Assembly (NCBI GenBank): GCA_023386395.1
Contig: JAEWJV010000362.1
Coordinates: forward strand, 1-18,936
DNA length: 18,936 nucleotides
Reading direction: 5' to 3'
Source of the DNA: Bacteroidota bacterium
GTDB taxonomy: Bacteria; Bacteroidota; Bacteroidia; Chitinophagales; Chitinophagaceae
The position numbers and the translations under genes were made by a program. The notes below the pieces were generated by a model. That model made no database searches. It saw only the letters and a program-made list of their open reading frames with translations, and was not told the origin of the DNA. Positions 7,902-15,399 of this stretch are shown here, one piece after another (position 1 is the stretch's first letter; every line of letters begins with the position of its first letter).

Positions 7902-9032
7902 CTATTGCTGTTTGATTTTTAATGTGATCTTTTGTAGCTCTGACCGCTCTTGTCTGCTGAGGTATTGCTGAGCTATTTTGTTTTCCGGGTTTCTAAAACA
8001 GTATAGCGCAAATACAAATAGCCATTCCAGCGGTTTCATTAAAAGAAATACAATATCACAAACAATTTTATAATTGAATATAAAATAATATTTATGCACA
8101 AGGCCACCGATTTTATCATAGTGCCTGCGTATGGGTTTATGAATAAAAGGGGCTTTCTCCTGCAACAATTCTTCAAATGCGTTTGCGACTAAAAGTTGTC
8201 GGTTGCAGACAATTATTTTATTATGCCTGGTTCCCAAACGTTCAGGCTTTACAATAAGCTTGTGCCCTCTTGCCGCAACAGTGCACAAATAATGTCCGTC
8301 GGGGCAAACAACGCCATCGCACATATAATCTAACTGAGAAAAGCCATGTTTATATGTATCGGTAAATACACGAATAACAGAGTCGGGTTTCTGGCCGAAT
8401 AGAAGAAGAATAGCAATTAGAATAATGGTTACAGGCACGCATAAAATCAACAGCAAAGGAAGTTTTTTGAAATACTCCGATGAAAGAACTTTCATTGCAA
8501 TTCCTGGCAGTCCGTTGTAATTTCTTTCATTATTATCAATGCTTTTCATGTATAATTTATGATTATCTGCCAACATCATTAACCCTGCTAATATCATGGG
8601 AATATTACCCACAATACCAAATAATAAAGTACTAGAATCATTTTTTGTTTGTAACTGAAAAAAGATAAATACGTTCAATACAATCCCTAGAAGGACAAGA
8701 ATATTGACAATAACTTCAATAACCGGCGGTGCAATTTTCCTTCTGTAAGAAGAATATAAAAATGCAATTGCACAAAGAACAATTATTACGTAAATAGTTA
8801 ACCGGTGTTCCGGTGAAAAGAAAGCACTATCTGTACAACAATCATTAATTAAACCAATATCTGAAAGTTGCAGAAACAGAAAAGGCAAGATAATAACAAC
8901 AATAAGTTCAACAATCCATTTGACAATCCGGTAGAGGAAATGTTTCCCATCAAAAATATAACCTGTAAAATCAAGCAGTATAAAGAATGCGGGTAAAGCA
9001 AATAGCAAGGCCATTGTAATGTTGAATGGCAA
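7902..9032 (-). CDS. Uncharacterised six-TM protein with conserved-looking Cys/His tail
   Basis: Function unknown. The 376-residue protein has about six transmembrane stretches in its first 212 residues (near 5-24, 38-56, 78-94, 103-125, 136-155, 190-212), then a soluble tail. The tail holds CDGVVCPDGHYLC at 238-250, with three cysteines and a histidine that could bind a metal or form disulfides. After it come GHKLIVKPERLGTR, NRQLLVANAFEELLQE, IRRHYDKIGG and MKPLEWLF, a dense run of polar motifs that reads like a real domain. From memory it resembles a DUF6688-type family, but I am not certain. It starts 18 bases after the ABC exporter stop, so the two are probably co-transcribed and it may assist or modulate that exporter. 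A short hydrophobic stretch near 325-345 might be a further membrane contact. Confidence 0.8.
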   Translation of the reverse strand: MPFNITMALLFALPAFFILLDFTGYIFDGKHFLYRIVKWIVELIVVIILPFLFLQLSDIGLINDCCTDSAFFSPEHRLTIYVIIVLCAIAFLYSSYRRKIAPPVIEVIVNILVLLGIVLNVFIFFQLQTKNDSSTLLFGIVGNIPMILAGLMMLADNHKLYMKSIDNNERNYNGLPGIAMKVLSSEYFKKLPLLLILCVPVTIILIAILLLFGQKPDSVIRVFTDTYKHGFSQLDYMCDGVVCPDGHYLCTVAARGHKLIVKPERLGTRHNKIIVCNRQLLVANAFEELLQEKAPFIHKPIRRHYDKIGGLVHKYYFIFNYKIVCDIVFLLMKPLEWLFVFALYCFRNPENKIAQQYLSRQERSELQKITLKIKQQ

Positions 9033-9050
9033 TAAAATTAGGCTTTAAAT

Positions 9051-10880
9051 CTAACTATTCACCGCAATCAACTGGTTCATTTGTACCAATCTGAAATAAA
9101 TGCCTTCTGCATTCATCAGCGATTCATGTGTGCCGCGTTCAGCAATTTCGCCTTTCTGCAAAACAATAATTTCATCTGCGTGGCGGATGGTAGATAAACG
9201 ATGCGCAATAACAACAGAAGTACGGTTCTGCATCATATTATTAATGGCATCCTGTACGAGTTTTTCGCTTTCTGTATCGAGCGAGGAAGTGGCTTCATCT
9301 AAAATTAATATGGGCGGGTTTTTCAAGATGGCCCTTGCAATGGTTAACCGTTGCCTTTCACCACCACTTAATTTGCTGCCGCGATCGCCTATATTCGTAT
9401 TAAACTTTTCTTCTTTCTGGTGAATAAAATTATAGGCGTTCGCAATTTTAGCAGCGCTTTCAATAGCTTCAACAGATGCATCATATTCGCCCAAAGCAAT
9501 GTTGCTTGTAATGGTATCATTAAACAAAATAGGCTCCTGCGTTACAATGCTTATTTGCTCGCGCAGGCTGTGCAGTGAATAATCTTTTATATTGATGCCA
9601 TCTACTAAAATTTCACCATCACTCACATCATGAAAACGAGGGATAAGATCGGCCAAAGTACTCTTGCCTGCGCCCGAAGCACCAACAAGCGCAATGGTTT
9701 TTCCTTTTTCAATTTTAAGGTTGATGTTCTTTAAAATAGTTGTGTCATCATACCTGAAGCTTACATTCCTGAATTCTATTCCGTGTTTAAACGCCTCGAG
9801 TTTTTTACCATTGGGATTGTCATCCACTGTTACAGTTGCCCTTAAAACTTCTTCAATGCGTGTAATGGCCGCACTGCCTTTTTGCATATTACTGAATGAT
9901 GTGGATAAAGATTTTGCAGGCGTAATAATATTATAAAACAAACCCAGATAACCCAGCAGCACCGAAGCTTCCAGCGGAATTCTTCCGCTTAAAATGCCAC
10001 TGCCGCCATACCATAAAATAATAGCAAACATCATTACACCAAGCAATTCGCTAACAGGCGATGCAAGGTCTCTTCTATAACCGATATGATTTTTTGCGTA
10101 CAGCAGTTCATCATTCACTTTATAAAATCTTGAGCGTAAAATACCTTCAGCATTAAACGCCTTTATTACACGCAGGCCACTTAATGTTTCATCTAGAATA
10201 GAAACCGATTCACCCAGTTTTTCCGCAGCAAGGTTTGATTTCCGTTTTAAAGAGCGGCTTATTCTTCCAATCACAAAACCCATTACCGGTATTAATACAA
10301 TTAAGAAAAGTGTTAACTGCGGGCTTATAAAAAACAGGAAACTAACATTCAGAATAATGGTGAGCGGATCGCGTATCCATCCTTCCAAAGTGCCTACAAC
10401 TGAATTTTCAACTTCATTTACATCGTTAGTAATACGGCTTATAACATCGCCCTTTCTTTTCTCTGTAAAATACCCAATAGGTAATTGCAATACTTTATCA
10501 TACAGCTCAATTCTTAAACGGTTTACAATTTTATTTTTTAAAGGATTGAGTATATACGATGCCAGGTATAAAAACAGGTTTTTTAAAAGTATAGAAACAA
10601 CTATGAAGATGCAGATGAATAAAAGCGTATTGAGTTTTCCGTTATTGTTTATTGAATTGGTAAGAATATCTCTTATAAAATTTACAACCGGGTTATTTGA
10701 TTGCTTGGTGAGCTCGCCCAGCGAAGATGACCCGCAGTTGAATATTAGTTCCAAAAAAGCAATTAACATGCCGATAGATACAATAGAAAAAATAATAGCC
10801 AGGATGGAGCATATGAAATAAAGAGCTATTTGCGGTATATAATTTTTGAGATAAGCAAAAACCCTTGAATATTTTTTCAT
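9051..10880 (-). CDS. MsbA-type ABC exporter (fused membrane and ATPase domains)
   Basis: This is a half-transporter that should work as a homodimer in the inner membrane, pumping a lipid, lipid-linked glycan, peptide or drug outward. It has 609 residues. Residues 1-340 are the six-helix ABC membrane domain, with the intracellular coupling segment GDVISRITNDVNEVE at 144-158. The ATPase domain follows: Walker A GASGAGKST at 400-408, Q-loop VTQEPILF near 446-453, signature LSGGERQR at 504-511, Walker B ILILDEATS at 524-532, and the switch histidine in AHRLS at 559-563. All catalytic residues are intact. It resembles the MsbA/lipid A flippase group, but the substrate cannot be fixed from sequence because many paralogues occur in this phylum. 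It is the first gene of a pair with the six-TM protein and is divergent from rbfA. Confidence 0.94.
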   Translation of the reverse strand: MKKYSRVFAYLKNYIPQIALYFICSILAIIFSIVSIGMLIAFLELIFNCGSSSLGELTKQSNNPVVNFIRDILTNSINNNGKLNTLLFICIFIVVSILLKNLFLYLASYILNPLKNKIVNRLRIELYDKVLQLPIGYFTEKRKGDVISRITNDVNEVENSVVGTLEGWIRDPLTIILNVSFLFFISPQLTLFLIVLIPVMGFVIGRISRSLKRKSNLAAEKLGESVSILDETLSGLRVIKAFNAEGILRSRFYKVNDELLYAKNHIGYRRDLASPVSELLGVMMFAIILWYGGSGILSGRIPLEASVLLGYLGLFYNIITPAKSLSTSFSNMQKGSAAITRIEEVLRATVTVDDNPNGKKLEAFKHGIEFRNVSFRYDDTTILKNINLKIEKGKTIALVGASGAGKSTLADLIPRFHDVSDGEILVDGINIKDYSLHSLREQISIVTQEPILFNDTITSNIALGEYDASVEAIESAAKIANAYNFIHQKEEKFNTNIGDRGSKLSGGERQRLTIARAILKNPPILILDEATSSLDTESEKLVQDAINNMMQNRTSVVIAHRLSTIRHADEIIVLQKGEIAERGTHESLMNAEGIYFRLVQMNQLIAVNS

Positions 10881-11002
10881 TCGTACAAATTATTTAAACC
10901 AATGGGCGAAACTATGATTGCAAAGGCATTTGTTTTGTTATAAATTGATAGCGCAAAGCCCAATAATTTATTTAGCGCTAATTTTACAACAAAGGTAATA
11001 GT

Positions 11003-11383
11003 ATGGAAGAAGGTAAAAGACAAAAACAGGTGGCAGCGGTTATTGCAGAAGATATGAATGATATTTTCAGGCGGCTAAATCTGAATATGATAAATGGCGG
11101 CATGGTTTCCATTTCTTCAGTTAAAGTAACGCCAGACCTGCTGGAAGCAAGAATATATGTAAGCATGTACCAGGTGCAGGATGAAAATGCTGCTTTAAAA
11201 AAAATTGAGAACCAGGCATGGGAAATTAAGAAAGAGCTTGCCAGCCGTGTAAAACATCAATTGCGCCGCATACCGGTTTTAAAATTTTACCTCGATGATA
11301 CGCTTGACCATGTTTTTAAAATGGAAGAATTGTTTAAGCAGATAAATGAGGAAAAGAAGCCTCCTGCCCCTGAAGGGGAATGA
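11003..11383 (+). CDS. rbfA: 30S ribosome-binding factor A
   Basis: RbfA is a small cytosolic KH-fold protein that binds the immature 30S subunit and helps mature the 5' end of 16S rRNA, also aiding cold adaptation. The 126-residue length is right. Seen: the opening KRQKQVAAVIAEDMNDIF helix, the strand region MVSISSVKVTPDLLEARIYVS at about 33-53, and the closing block VKHQLRRIPVLKFYLDDTLDH at about 88-108, which matches the family signature of basic helix plus P-x-L-x-F-x-x-D. A Pro-rich tail follows. An AAAGG at 10991-10995 sits seven bases before the ATG, one of the few clear ribosome sites in the window. It precedes the LolC/E-type permease by 54 bases, an order I recall as common in Bacteroidota. 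Confidence 0.95.
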   Translation: MEEGKRQKQVAAVIAEDMNDIFRRLNLNMINGGMVSISSVKVTPDLLEARIYVSMYQVQDENAALKKIENQAWEIKKELASRVKHQLRRIPVLKFYLDDTLDHVFKMEELFKQINEEKKPPAPEGE

Positions 11384-11437
11384 GACAATGATTAATAACA
11401 TTCACACAATAAAATTTTCCCTTTAGGAAACCGGGGT

Positions 11438-12658
11438 ATGAACTTCCTCTTTGCCTGGCGATACTTTAAATCAAAAAAGTCCACCAATGCCATCAACATT
11501 ATTGCGTGGATAAGCATGATTGCCATCATGGTAAGTACGGCTGCGCTGATAATTATATTGAGTGTGTTTAACGGCTTTGAAGACCTTGTAAAAAACCTGT
11601 ATGGCGATTTTTATGCCGACATAAAAATCACTCCAAAACAAGGTAAATTTTTTACAGCCGACACGGCTTTTATACAAAAAGTAAAATCTGTAAACGGGGT
11701 TGATAAATTAAGCTTTACAGTTGAAGAAAAGGCAGTGCTGGTAAATGGTAGCGATTACCAGACCATTGTTTTTTTAAAGGGTGTTGATAACAATTATAAT
11801 ACGGTAAATAAATTATCACATTACATAACCGATGGTAAATATGAACTTGGAACGCCGGATTCGCCGGACATTGTTTCCGGTTCGGGTATTGCGAATGCCG
11901 TTGGTGCTTTTCCCGGTTTAGCGCAGCAGCCGCTTGTTATTTATTTACCTAACCGCAAAGCAAATAATTTCAATAGTCTTAATGCCATGCATTCGTTTGA
12001 AGTAAAACCTGCAGGCATTTTTTCGGTGCAGCAGGAGTTTGATGATAAGTATGCTTTTACCAATCTTGCCTTTGTACAATACATGCTCGACCTTACTGCA
12101 AATGAATACAGCAGCATTGAACTATCTGTTAAAAATGCTGATAAAACAAACGACATTAAAAAGCAACTGCAAAAAATATTGGGCGACCAATACCTTGTTA
12201 AAACGAGCTATGAACAGAACCAGAGTTTGTTTACAGTAATGCAAATTGAAAAATGGGTTATCTATGGTATCCTTTCATTAATACTTGTTGTGGCGGCATT
12301 TAATATGATCGGCGCTTTAACCATGCTGGTGCTGGAAAAAGAAAAAGATATAGCCGTACTAAAAGCAATGGGCGCATCGGAAAAACGCATTCAAAATATT
12401 TTTTTAAGTGAAGGGTTTGTTCTTGCCGGCGCCGGTGGTTTTTTAGGCATGCTGATAGCTTTTATTATTTGCTTCATACAAATAAAATTTCAGCTTATTA
12501 AACTGGAAGGCGGCACGTTTATCATTAATTATTACCCCGTAAAAATGACTGCCCCGGATTTTATATTGGTTACACTTACCATAATGATCATTGCCGTGCT
12601 GGCTTCATGGATTCCCGCAAAAAAAGCTGCAGAACAGTTTTATTCTTTGAAGAGCTGA
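11438..12658 (+). CDS. LolC/E-type (FtsX-domain) ABC permease
   Basis: This is the membrane subunit of a lipoprotein-releasing type ABC system, expected to extract lipoproteins from the inner membrane for delivery to the outer membrane. It has 406 residues and the four-helix MacB/FtsX layout: helix 1 at about 20-45, a large periplasmic domain to about 270, then helices near 273-298, 326-348 and 373-392. The FtsX-family loop EKEKDIAVLKAMGAS at 300-314, after helix 2, is the cytoplasmic contact for the ATPase. No LolD-type ATPase is present here, so it must be encoded elsewhere, as is usual in this phylum. An AGGAAA lies just upstream of the ATG. It is likely co-transcribed with rbfA. LolC versus LolE identity is not resolvable. 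Confidence 0.92.
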   Translation: MNFLFAWRYFKSKKSTNAINIIAWISMIAIMVSTAALIIILSVFNGFEDLVKNLYGDFYADIKITPKQGKFFTADTAFIQKVKSVNGVDKLSFTVEEKAVLVNGSDYQTIVFLKGVDNNYNTVNKLSHYITDGKYELGTPDSPDIVSGSGIANAVGAFPGLAQQPLVIYLPNRKANNFNSLNAMHSFEVKPAGIFSVQQEFDDKYAFTNLAFVQYMLDLTANEYSSIELSVKNADKTNDIKKQLQKILGDQYLVKTSYEQNQSLFTVMQIEKWVIYGILSLILVVAAFNMIGALTMLVLEKEKDIAVLKAMGASEKRIQNIFLSEGFVLAGAGGFLGMLIAFIICFIQIKFQLIKLEGGTFIINYYPVKMTAPDFILVTLTIMIIAVLASWIPAKKAAEQFYSLKS

Positions 12659-12661
12659 TGA

Positions 12662-13819
12662 TTAATTTATCAATCCCAATTTCGGTTGCTGCAACGTGTC
12701 CTTTAAATACTCAAGTTCTTCCGGCGTATTATAAACCTGGTATGAAATACGCAGATAGGTTTCGCTGCCACGTTGCATAACGGGTATCTCAATTTTGTAT
12801 TTATTGTATAGTATTTCTTTTAACTGAAAAGGGTTTTTTGTTTGTATGGGTATGCTGCACATCTGCCCTGAAAATTCACCCGATAATTTACATAAAGGTT
12901 TTGTTTTAAGCAGTTCGCAAAACACAGGATATTGTTCCAGTATCATTTGTCTGCAGGCTGCAAACCTTTCTTTCATGTTATACTCATCAAAAAATTTCAT
13001 GATAGCAGGTATAGTTAAATAAGAAGTGGCATCTCTTGTTCCCTGCATTTCATTTTCTTCGAGAAATTTGGATTTGGTTGGCATAGCCGTTTCATAACCC
13101 CAGCTTATAATCAGCGGTTCAATGCTGTTTTGATAATCTTTATCAACATATAAAAAAGTGCAGCCTTTAGGACTTAACAACCATTTATGTACAGTGCCTG
13201 TATAAAAATCCGCTTTTAAATCTTTTATGTCTAATGGCACGTGGCCCGGCACATGGGCGCCATCCACAATAGTTATCAAACCTAATTCTTTGGCACGGTC
13301 ACAAATTTCCTTTACCGGAAAAACAAGCGCTGTTGTGCTGGTGCAATGGCTGATGAATATTGCCCTCGTTCTTTCGTTATAGCCTTTCCAGAATTCTTCA
13401 ATAAACTGCTCCTTTGATAATAATGGCAATGAAATATTTTGCCTGCGGTTTACAAAGCCATATTTCTTTGAATAGAAATCAAAGGTTTTATCCATTGCCC
13501 CATATTCATGATTAGTGGTTAACACTTCATCACCCTGCTTTAAGCCCAGGCTTTTTACAACCTGGTTAATGGCTGTTGTTGGATTTTGCAGAAAGAAAAA
13601 ATCCTGCGCTTCACAATTAATATAGGCCGCCAGCATTTGTTTTGAAACCGCTAACGCATCATAATATTTTTTGGTGAGAAATTGTATGGGCTCAGCTTCC
13701 AGGAGGCGCTGCCATTGCTGGTAATTTTCAAATACTGGTTTAGGGCAGGCGCCAAAAGAACCATGATTTAAAAATGTTATTTCAGGATTAAGCAGGAATT
13801 GTTCCTTTATATTATGCAT
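12662..13819 (-). CDS. Class V aminotransferase-fold PLP enzyme (isopenicillin N epimerase-like)
   Basis: This is a 385-residue PLP-dependent enzyme of the class V (NifS/CsdB-like fold) group, of the subset usually annotated as isopenicillin N epimerase-like. Seen: FLNHGSFGACP at 16-26, the substrate-end signature of this subset; TTNHEYGAMD at 101-110; HCTSTTALVFPV at 158-169; the cofactor aspartate and histidine in VDGAHVPGH at 185-193 (D186, H189); and the Schiff-base lysine K212 in GTVHKWLLSPKG. The active site looks complete. Reactions in the family include epimerisation, transamination and sulfur removal from cysteine, so the substrate is open; no beta-lactam or sulfur genes are near. 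It is a single gene on the minus strand, ending three bases from the convergent permease stop. Confidence 0.88.
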   Translation of the reverse strand: MHNIKEQFLLNPEITFLNHGSFGACPKPVFENYQQWQRLLEAEPIQFLTKKYYDALAVSKQMLAAYINCEAQDFFFLQNPTTAINQVVKSLGLKQGDEVLTTNHEYGAMDKTFDFYSKKYGFVNRRQNISLPLLSKEQFIEEFWKGYNERTRAIFISHCTSTTALVFPVKEICDRAKELGLITIVDGAHVPGHVPLDIKDLKADFYTGTVHKWLLSPKGCTFLYVDKDYQNSIEPLIISWGYETAMPTKSKFLEENEMQGTRDATSYLTIPAIMKFFDEYNMKERFAACRQMILEQYPVFCELLKTKPLCKLSGEFSGQMCSIPIQTKNPFQLKEILYNKYKIEIPVMQRGSETYLRISYQVYNTPEELEYLKDTLQQPKLGLIN

Positions 13820-13901
13820 GTTGAGTTAAAATTTTAAACGTTCAAATATCTGCCAATAAAAATTAATCATTAAAAGCTGTTTGAGTCAATCATAAAGATT
13901 G

Positions 13902-13948
13902 AATAAAGAATTGCAGATTTATAACCACAATGCGCAAATAAAGAATTG
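13902..13948. repeat. 12-bp direct repeat upstream of the aminotransferase-like gene
   Basis: AATAAAGAATTG occurs at 13902-13913 and again, identical, at 13937-13948, a 35-base step. It lies 83-129 bases before the aminotransferase start. It could be paired binding sites of a regulator or leftover duplication; the low complexity makes chance possible. Confidence 0.45.
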
Positions 13949-13958
13949 TGTATTGTGG
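13925..13958. repeat. Inverted repeat overlapping the direct repeat
   Basis: CCACAAT at 13925-13931 and ATTGTGG at 13952-13958 are perfect reverse complements around 20 bases that contain the second copy of the direct repeat. A possible operator or cruciform; evidence is symmetry alone. Confidence 0.35.
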
Positions 13959-13987
13959 CCAATACAGCTTCTAAACTTGGCTTAAAC

Positions 13988-14010
13988 AAAAAAACCGCTC
14001 TTTAAAGCGG
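13988..14010 (-). terminator. Rho-independent terminator of glgC
   Basis: CCGCT at 13995-13999 pairs with AGCGG at 14006-14010. On the minus strand the stem is followed at once by seven T residues (13988-13994), and it begins 22 bases past the glgC stop codon. A longer outer pairing, TTAAACA at 13982-13988 with TGTTTAA at 14017-14023, could extend the hairpin. Confidence 0.85.
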
Positions 14011-14032
14011 CTTCTATGTTTAAACAATCCAT

Positions 14033-15316
14033 TTATATTATAAAGCCGTCAGGTAAAACCGCATTCTTTTTTACTACCACAATACCATCTTTTACGGTGT
14101 ATAAAGTATGGTCAACGTTTTCCAAATGTGCGCCGCCGTTAATGCGCACATCATTTCCAATCCGCACATTCTTATCAATAATAGCATTCTTTATATAACA
14201 CCTGTCGCCAATGCCAATGCGCGGAACGCCTTCTTTCTGGTTATCTTCCATTTGTTCAAGCGTTTCATAAAAATCATTACCCATTATATAAGAATTTACA
14301 ATAGTGCTTCCAATGCCAACGCGTGAACGTATACCCATCAATGTATTTTCAATACGGCTTGCCAGCACAATACAGCCTTCTGCAATTACTGTTTTCTCAA
14401 GTGTAGTGCCGCTAATTTTGGCTGGCGGCAGCATGCGTGGCCTGGTATAGATAGGGTGCGAACTGTCAAACAAATTAAATTCAGGAACGTCTGATGTTAA
14501 TTCAATATTGGCTTCAAAGAAAGAATAAATATTCCCTATATCTGTCCAGTATCCATTATACTGATAACTTACTACTTTATGGGAAGAAATAGAAGAAGGT
14601 ATAATTTCTTTACCAAAGTCTGTTGCATCGGGAAATTTATTCAGCAATAATTCATTCATCAGTTTCCTTGTAAAAATATAAATACCCATTGAAGCAAGAT
14701 AAACCCTTCCTTTCTGCTGCATTTCACCGCCCGTATCGCTAATCCATTCACCCAAAACATCTGCTTTTGGTTTTTCTATAAAAGAGGTGATATTATTTTC
14801 TGTATCTGTTTTCATAATACCAAACTCGGTGGCTTCACGTGCTGCAACGGGTATGGTAGCAATAGAAAGATCAGCACCCGAAGCAACATGGTTATCGAGC
14901 ATTTCCACAAAATCCATTTGATATAACTGGTCGCCGCTCAGCACAAGCACATATTCAAAATCGTTATTGCGTATATGCCTTAATGATTGGCGCACTGCAT
15001 CCGCTGTGCCCTGGTACCATCCTGCATTATCAGGTGTTTGTTCTGCGGCCAGTATATCTACAAAACCTGAGCTGAAGTGACTGAACAGGTAAGTGTTTTT
15101 AATATGTTTATTTAAAGATGCCGAATTGAACTGGGTTAATACAAATATTCTGTTGATATTAGAGTTGATACAATTGCTGATGGGAATATCAACAAGCCGA
15201 TATTTACCTGCAATAGGAACGGCAGGTTTTGAACGGGCTGCTGTTAAAGGATATAATCTTGTACCTGCGCCTCCTCCGAGAATTACTGCTATAACTGACT
15301 GTGCATAGGATGTCAT
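14033..15316 (-). CDS. glgC: Glucose-1-phosphate adenylyltransferase (ADP-glucose pyrophosphorylase)
   Basis: GlgC makes ADP-glucose and pyrophosphate from glucose-1-phosphate and ATP, the committed step of glycogen synthesis, in the cytosol. It has 427 residues. The N-terminal nucleotidyltransferase domain shows GGGAGTRLYPLT at 14-25, KPAVPIAGKYRLVDIPISN at 30-48, WYQGTADAVRQ at 100-110, SGDQLYQMD at 127-135 with the catalytic aspartate D135, EFGIMK near 164-169, FIEKPK at 179-184 (K182, the glucose-1-phosphate lysine) and GYWTDIGNIYSFFEAN at 255-270. The C-terminal left-handed beta-helix follows, ending in LPDGFII as in plant-like enzymes. Allosteric control is expected, but the effector cannot be read off. 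It follows glgA on the minus strand after an 83-base gap containing a tandem repeat, and ends at a clear terminator. Confidence 0.97.
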   Translation of the reverse strand: MTSYAQSVIAVILGGGAGTRLYPLTAARSKPAVPIAGKYRLVDIPISNCINSNINRIFVLTQFNSASLNKHIKNTYLFSHFSSGFVDILAAEQTPDNAGWYQGTADAVRQSLRHIRNNDFEYVLVLSGDQLYQMDFVEMLDNHVASGADLSIATIPVAAREATEFGIMKTDTENNITSFIEKPKADVLGEWISDTGGEMQQKGRVYLASMGIYIFTRKLMNELLLNKFPDATDFGKEIIPSSISSHKVVSYQYNGYWTDIGNIYSFFEANIELTSDVPEFNLFDSSHPIYTRPRMLPPAKISGTTLEKTVIAEGCIVLASRIENTLMGIRSRVGIGSTIVNSYIMGNDFYETLEQMEDNQKEGVPRIGIGDRCYIKNAIIDKNVRIGNDVRINGGAHLENVDHTLYTVKDGIVVVKKNAVLPDGFII

Positions 15317-15334
15317 ATATGGGTAGTTTTGTAT

Positions 15335-15386
15335 AAATGTATAAAAGTATTATTGAACAAAAATGTATAAAAGTATTATTGAACAA
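15335..15386. repeat. Perfect 26-bp tandem duplication upstream of glgC
   Basis: Bases 15335-15360 and 15361-15386 are identical, back to back, with no spacer. They fill most of the gap between the glgA stop and the glgC ATG at 15316; the near edge is 18 bases from that ATG. On the minus strand each unit begins TTGTTC and ends TACATTT, loosely like a Bacteroidota -33 TTG and a -7 TAnnTTTG box with 16 bases between. An internal glgC promoter present twice is therefore possible. The period is not a multiple of three, so it is not coding. Confidence 0.9.
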
Positions 15387-15399
15387 AGTTTAAACCAAT

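Noticed and set aside
7717..7971. 84-residue plus-strand ORF upstream of susC
   Set aside because: It runs across the three inverted repeats and into the antisense of the six-TM protein's C-terminus. The translation has no recognisable family, signal or clear ribosome site.
10357..10821. 154-residue plus-strand ORF inside the ABC exporter
   Set aside because: It is antisense to the exporter's membrane domain, whose minus-strand frame has all family motifs. A shadow frame.
15204..15386. 60-residue minus-strand ORF starting in the tandem repeat and overlapping the glgC start
   Set aside because: It is out of frame with glgC, and its N-terminus is just the translated repeat. No sign of a functional leader peptide.
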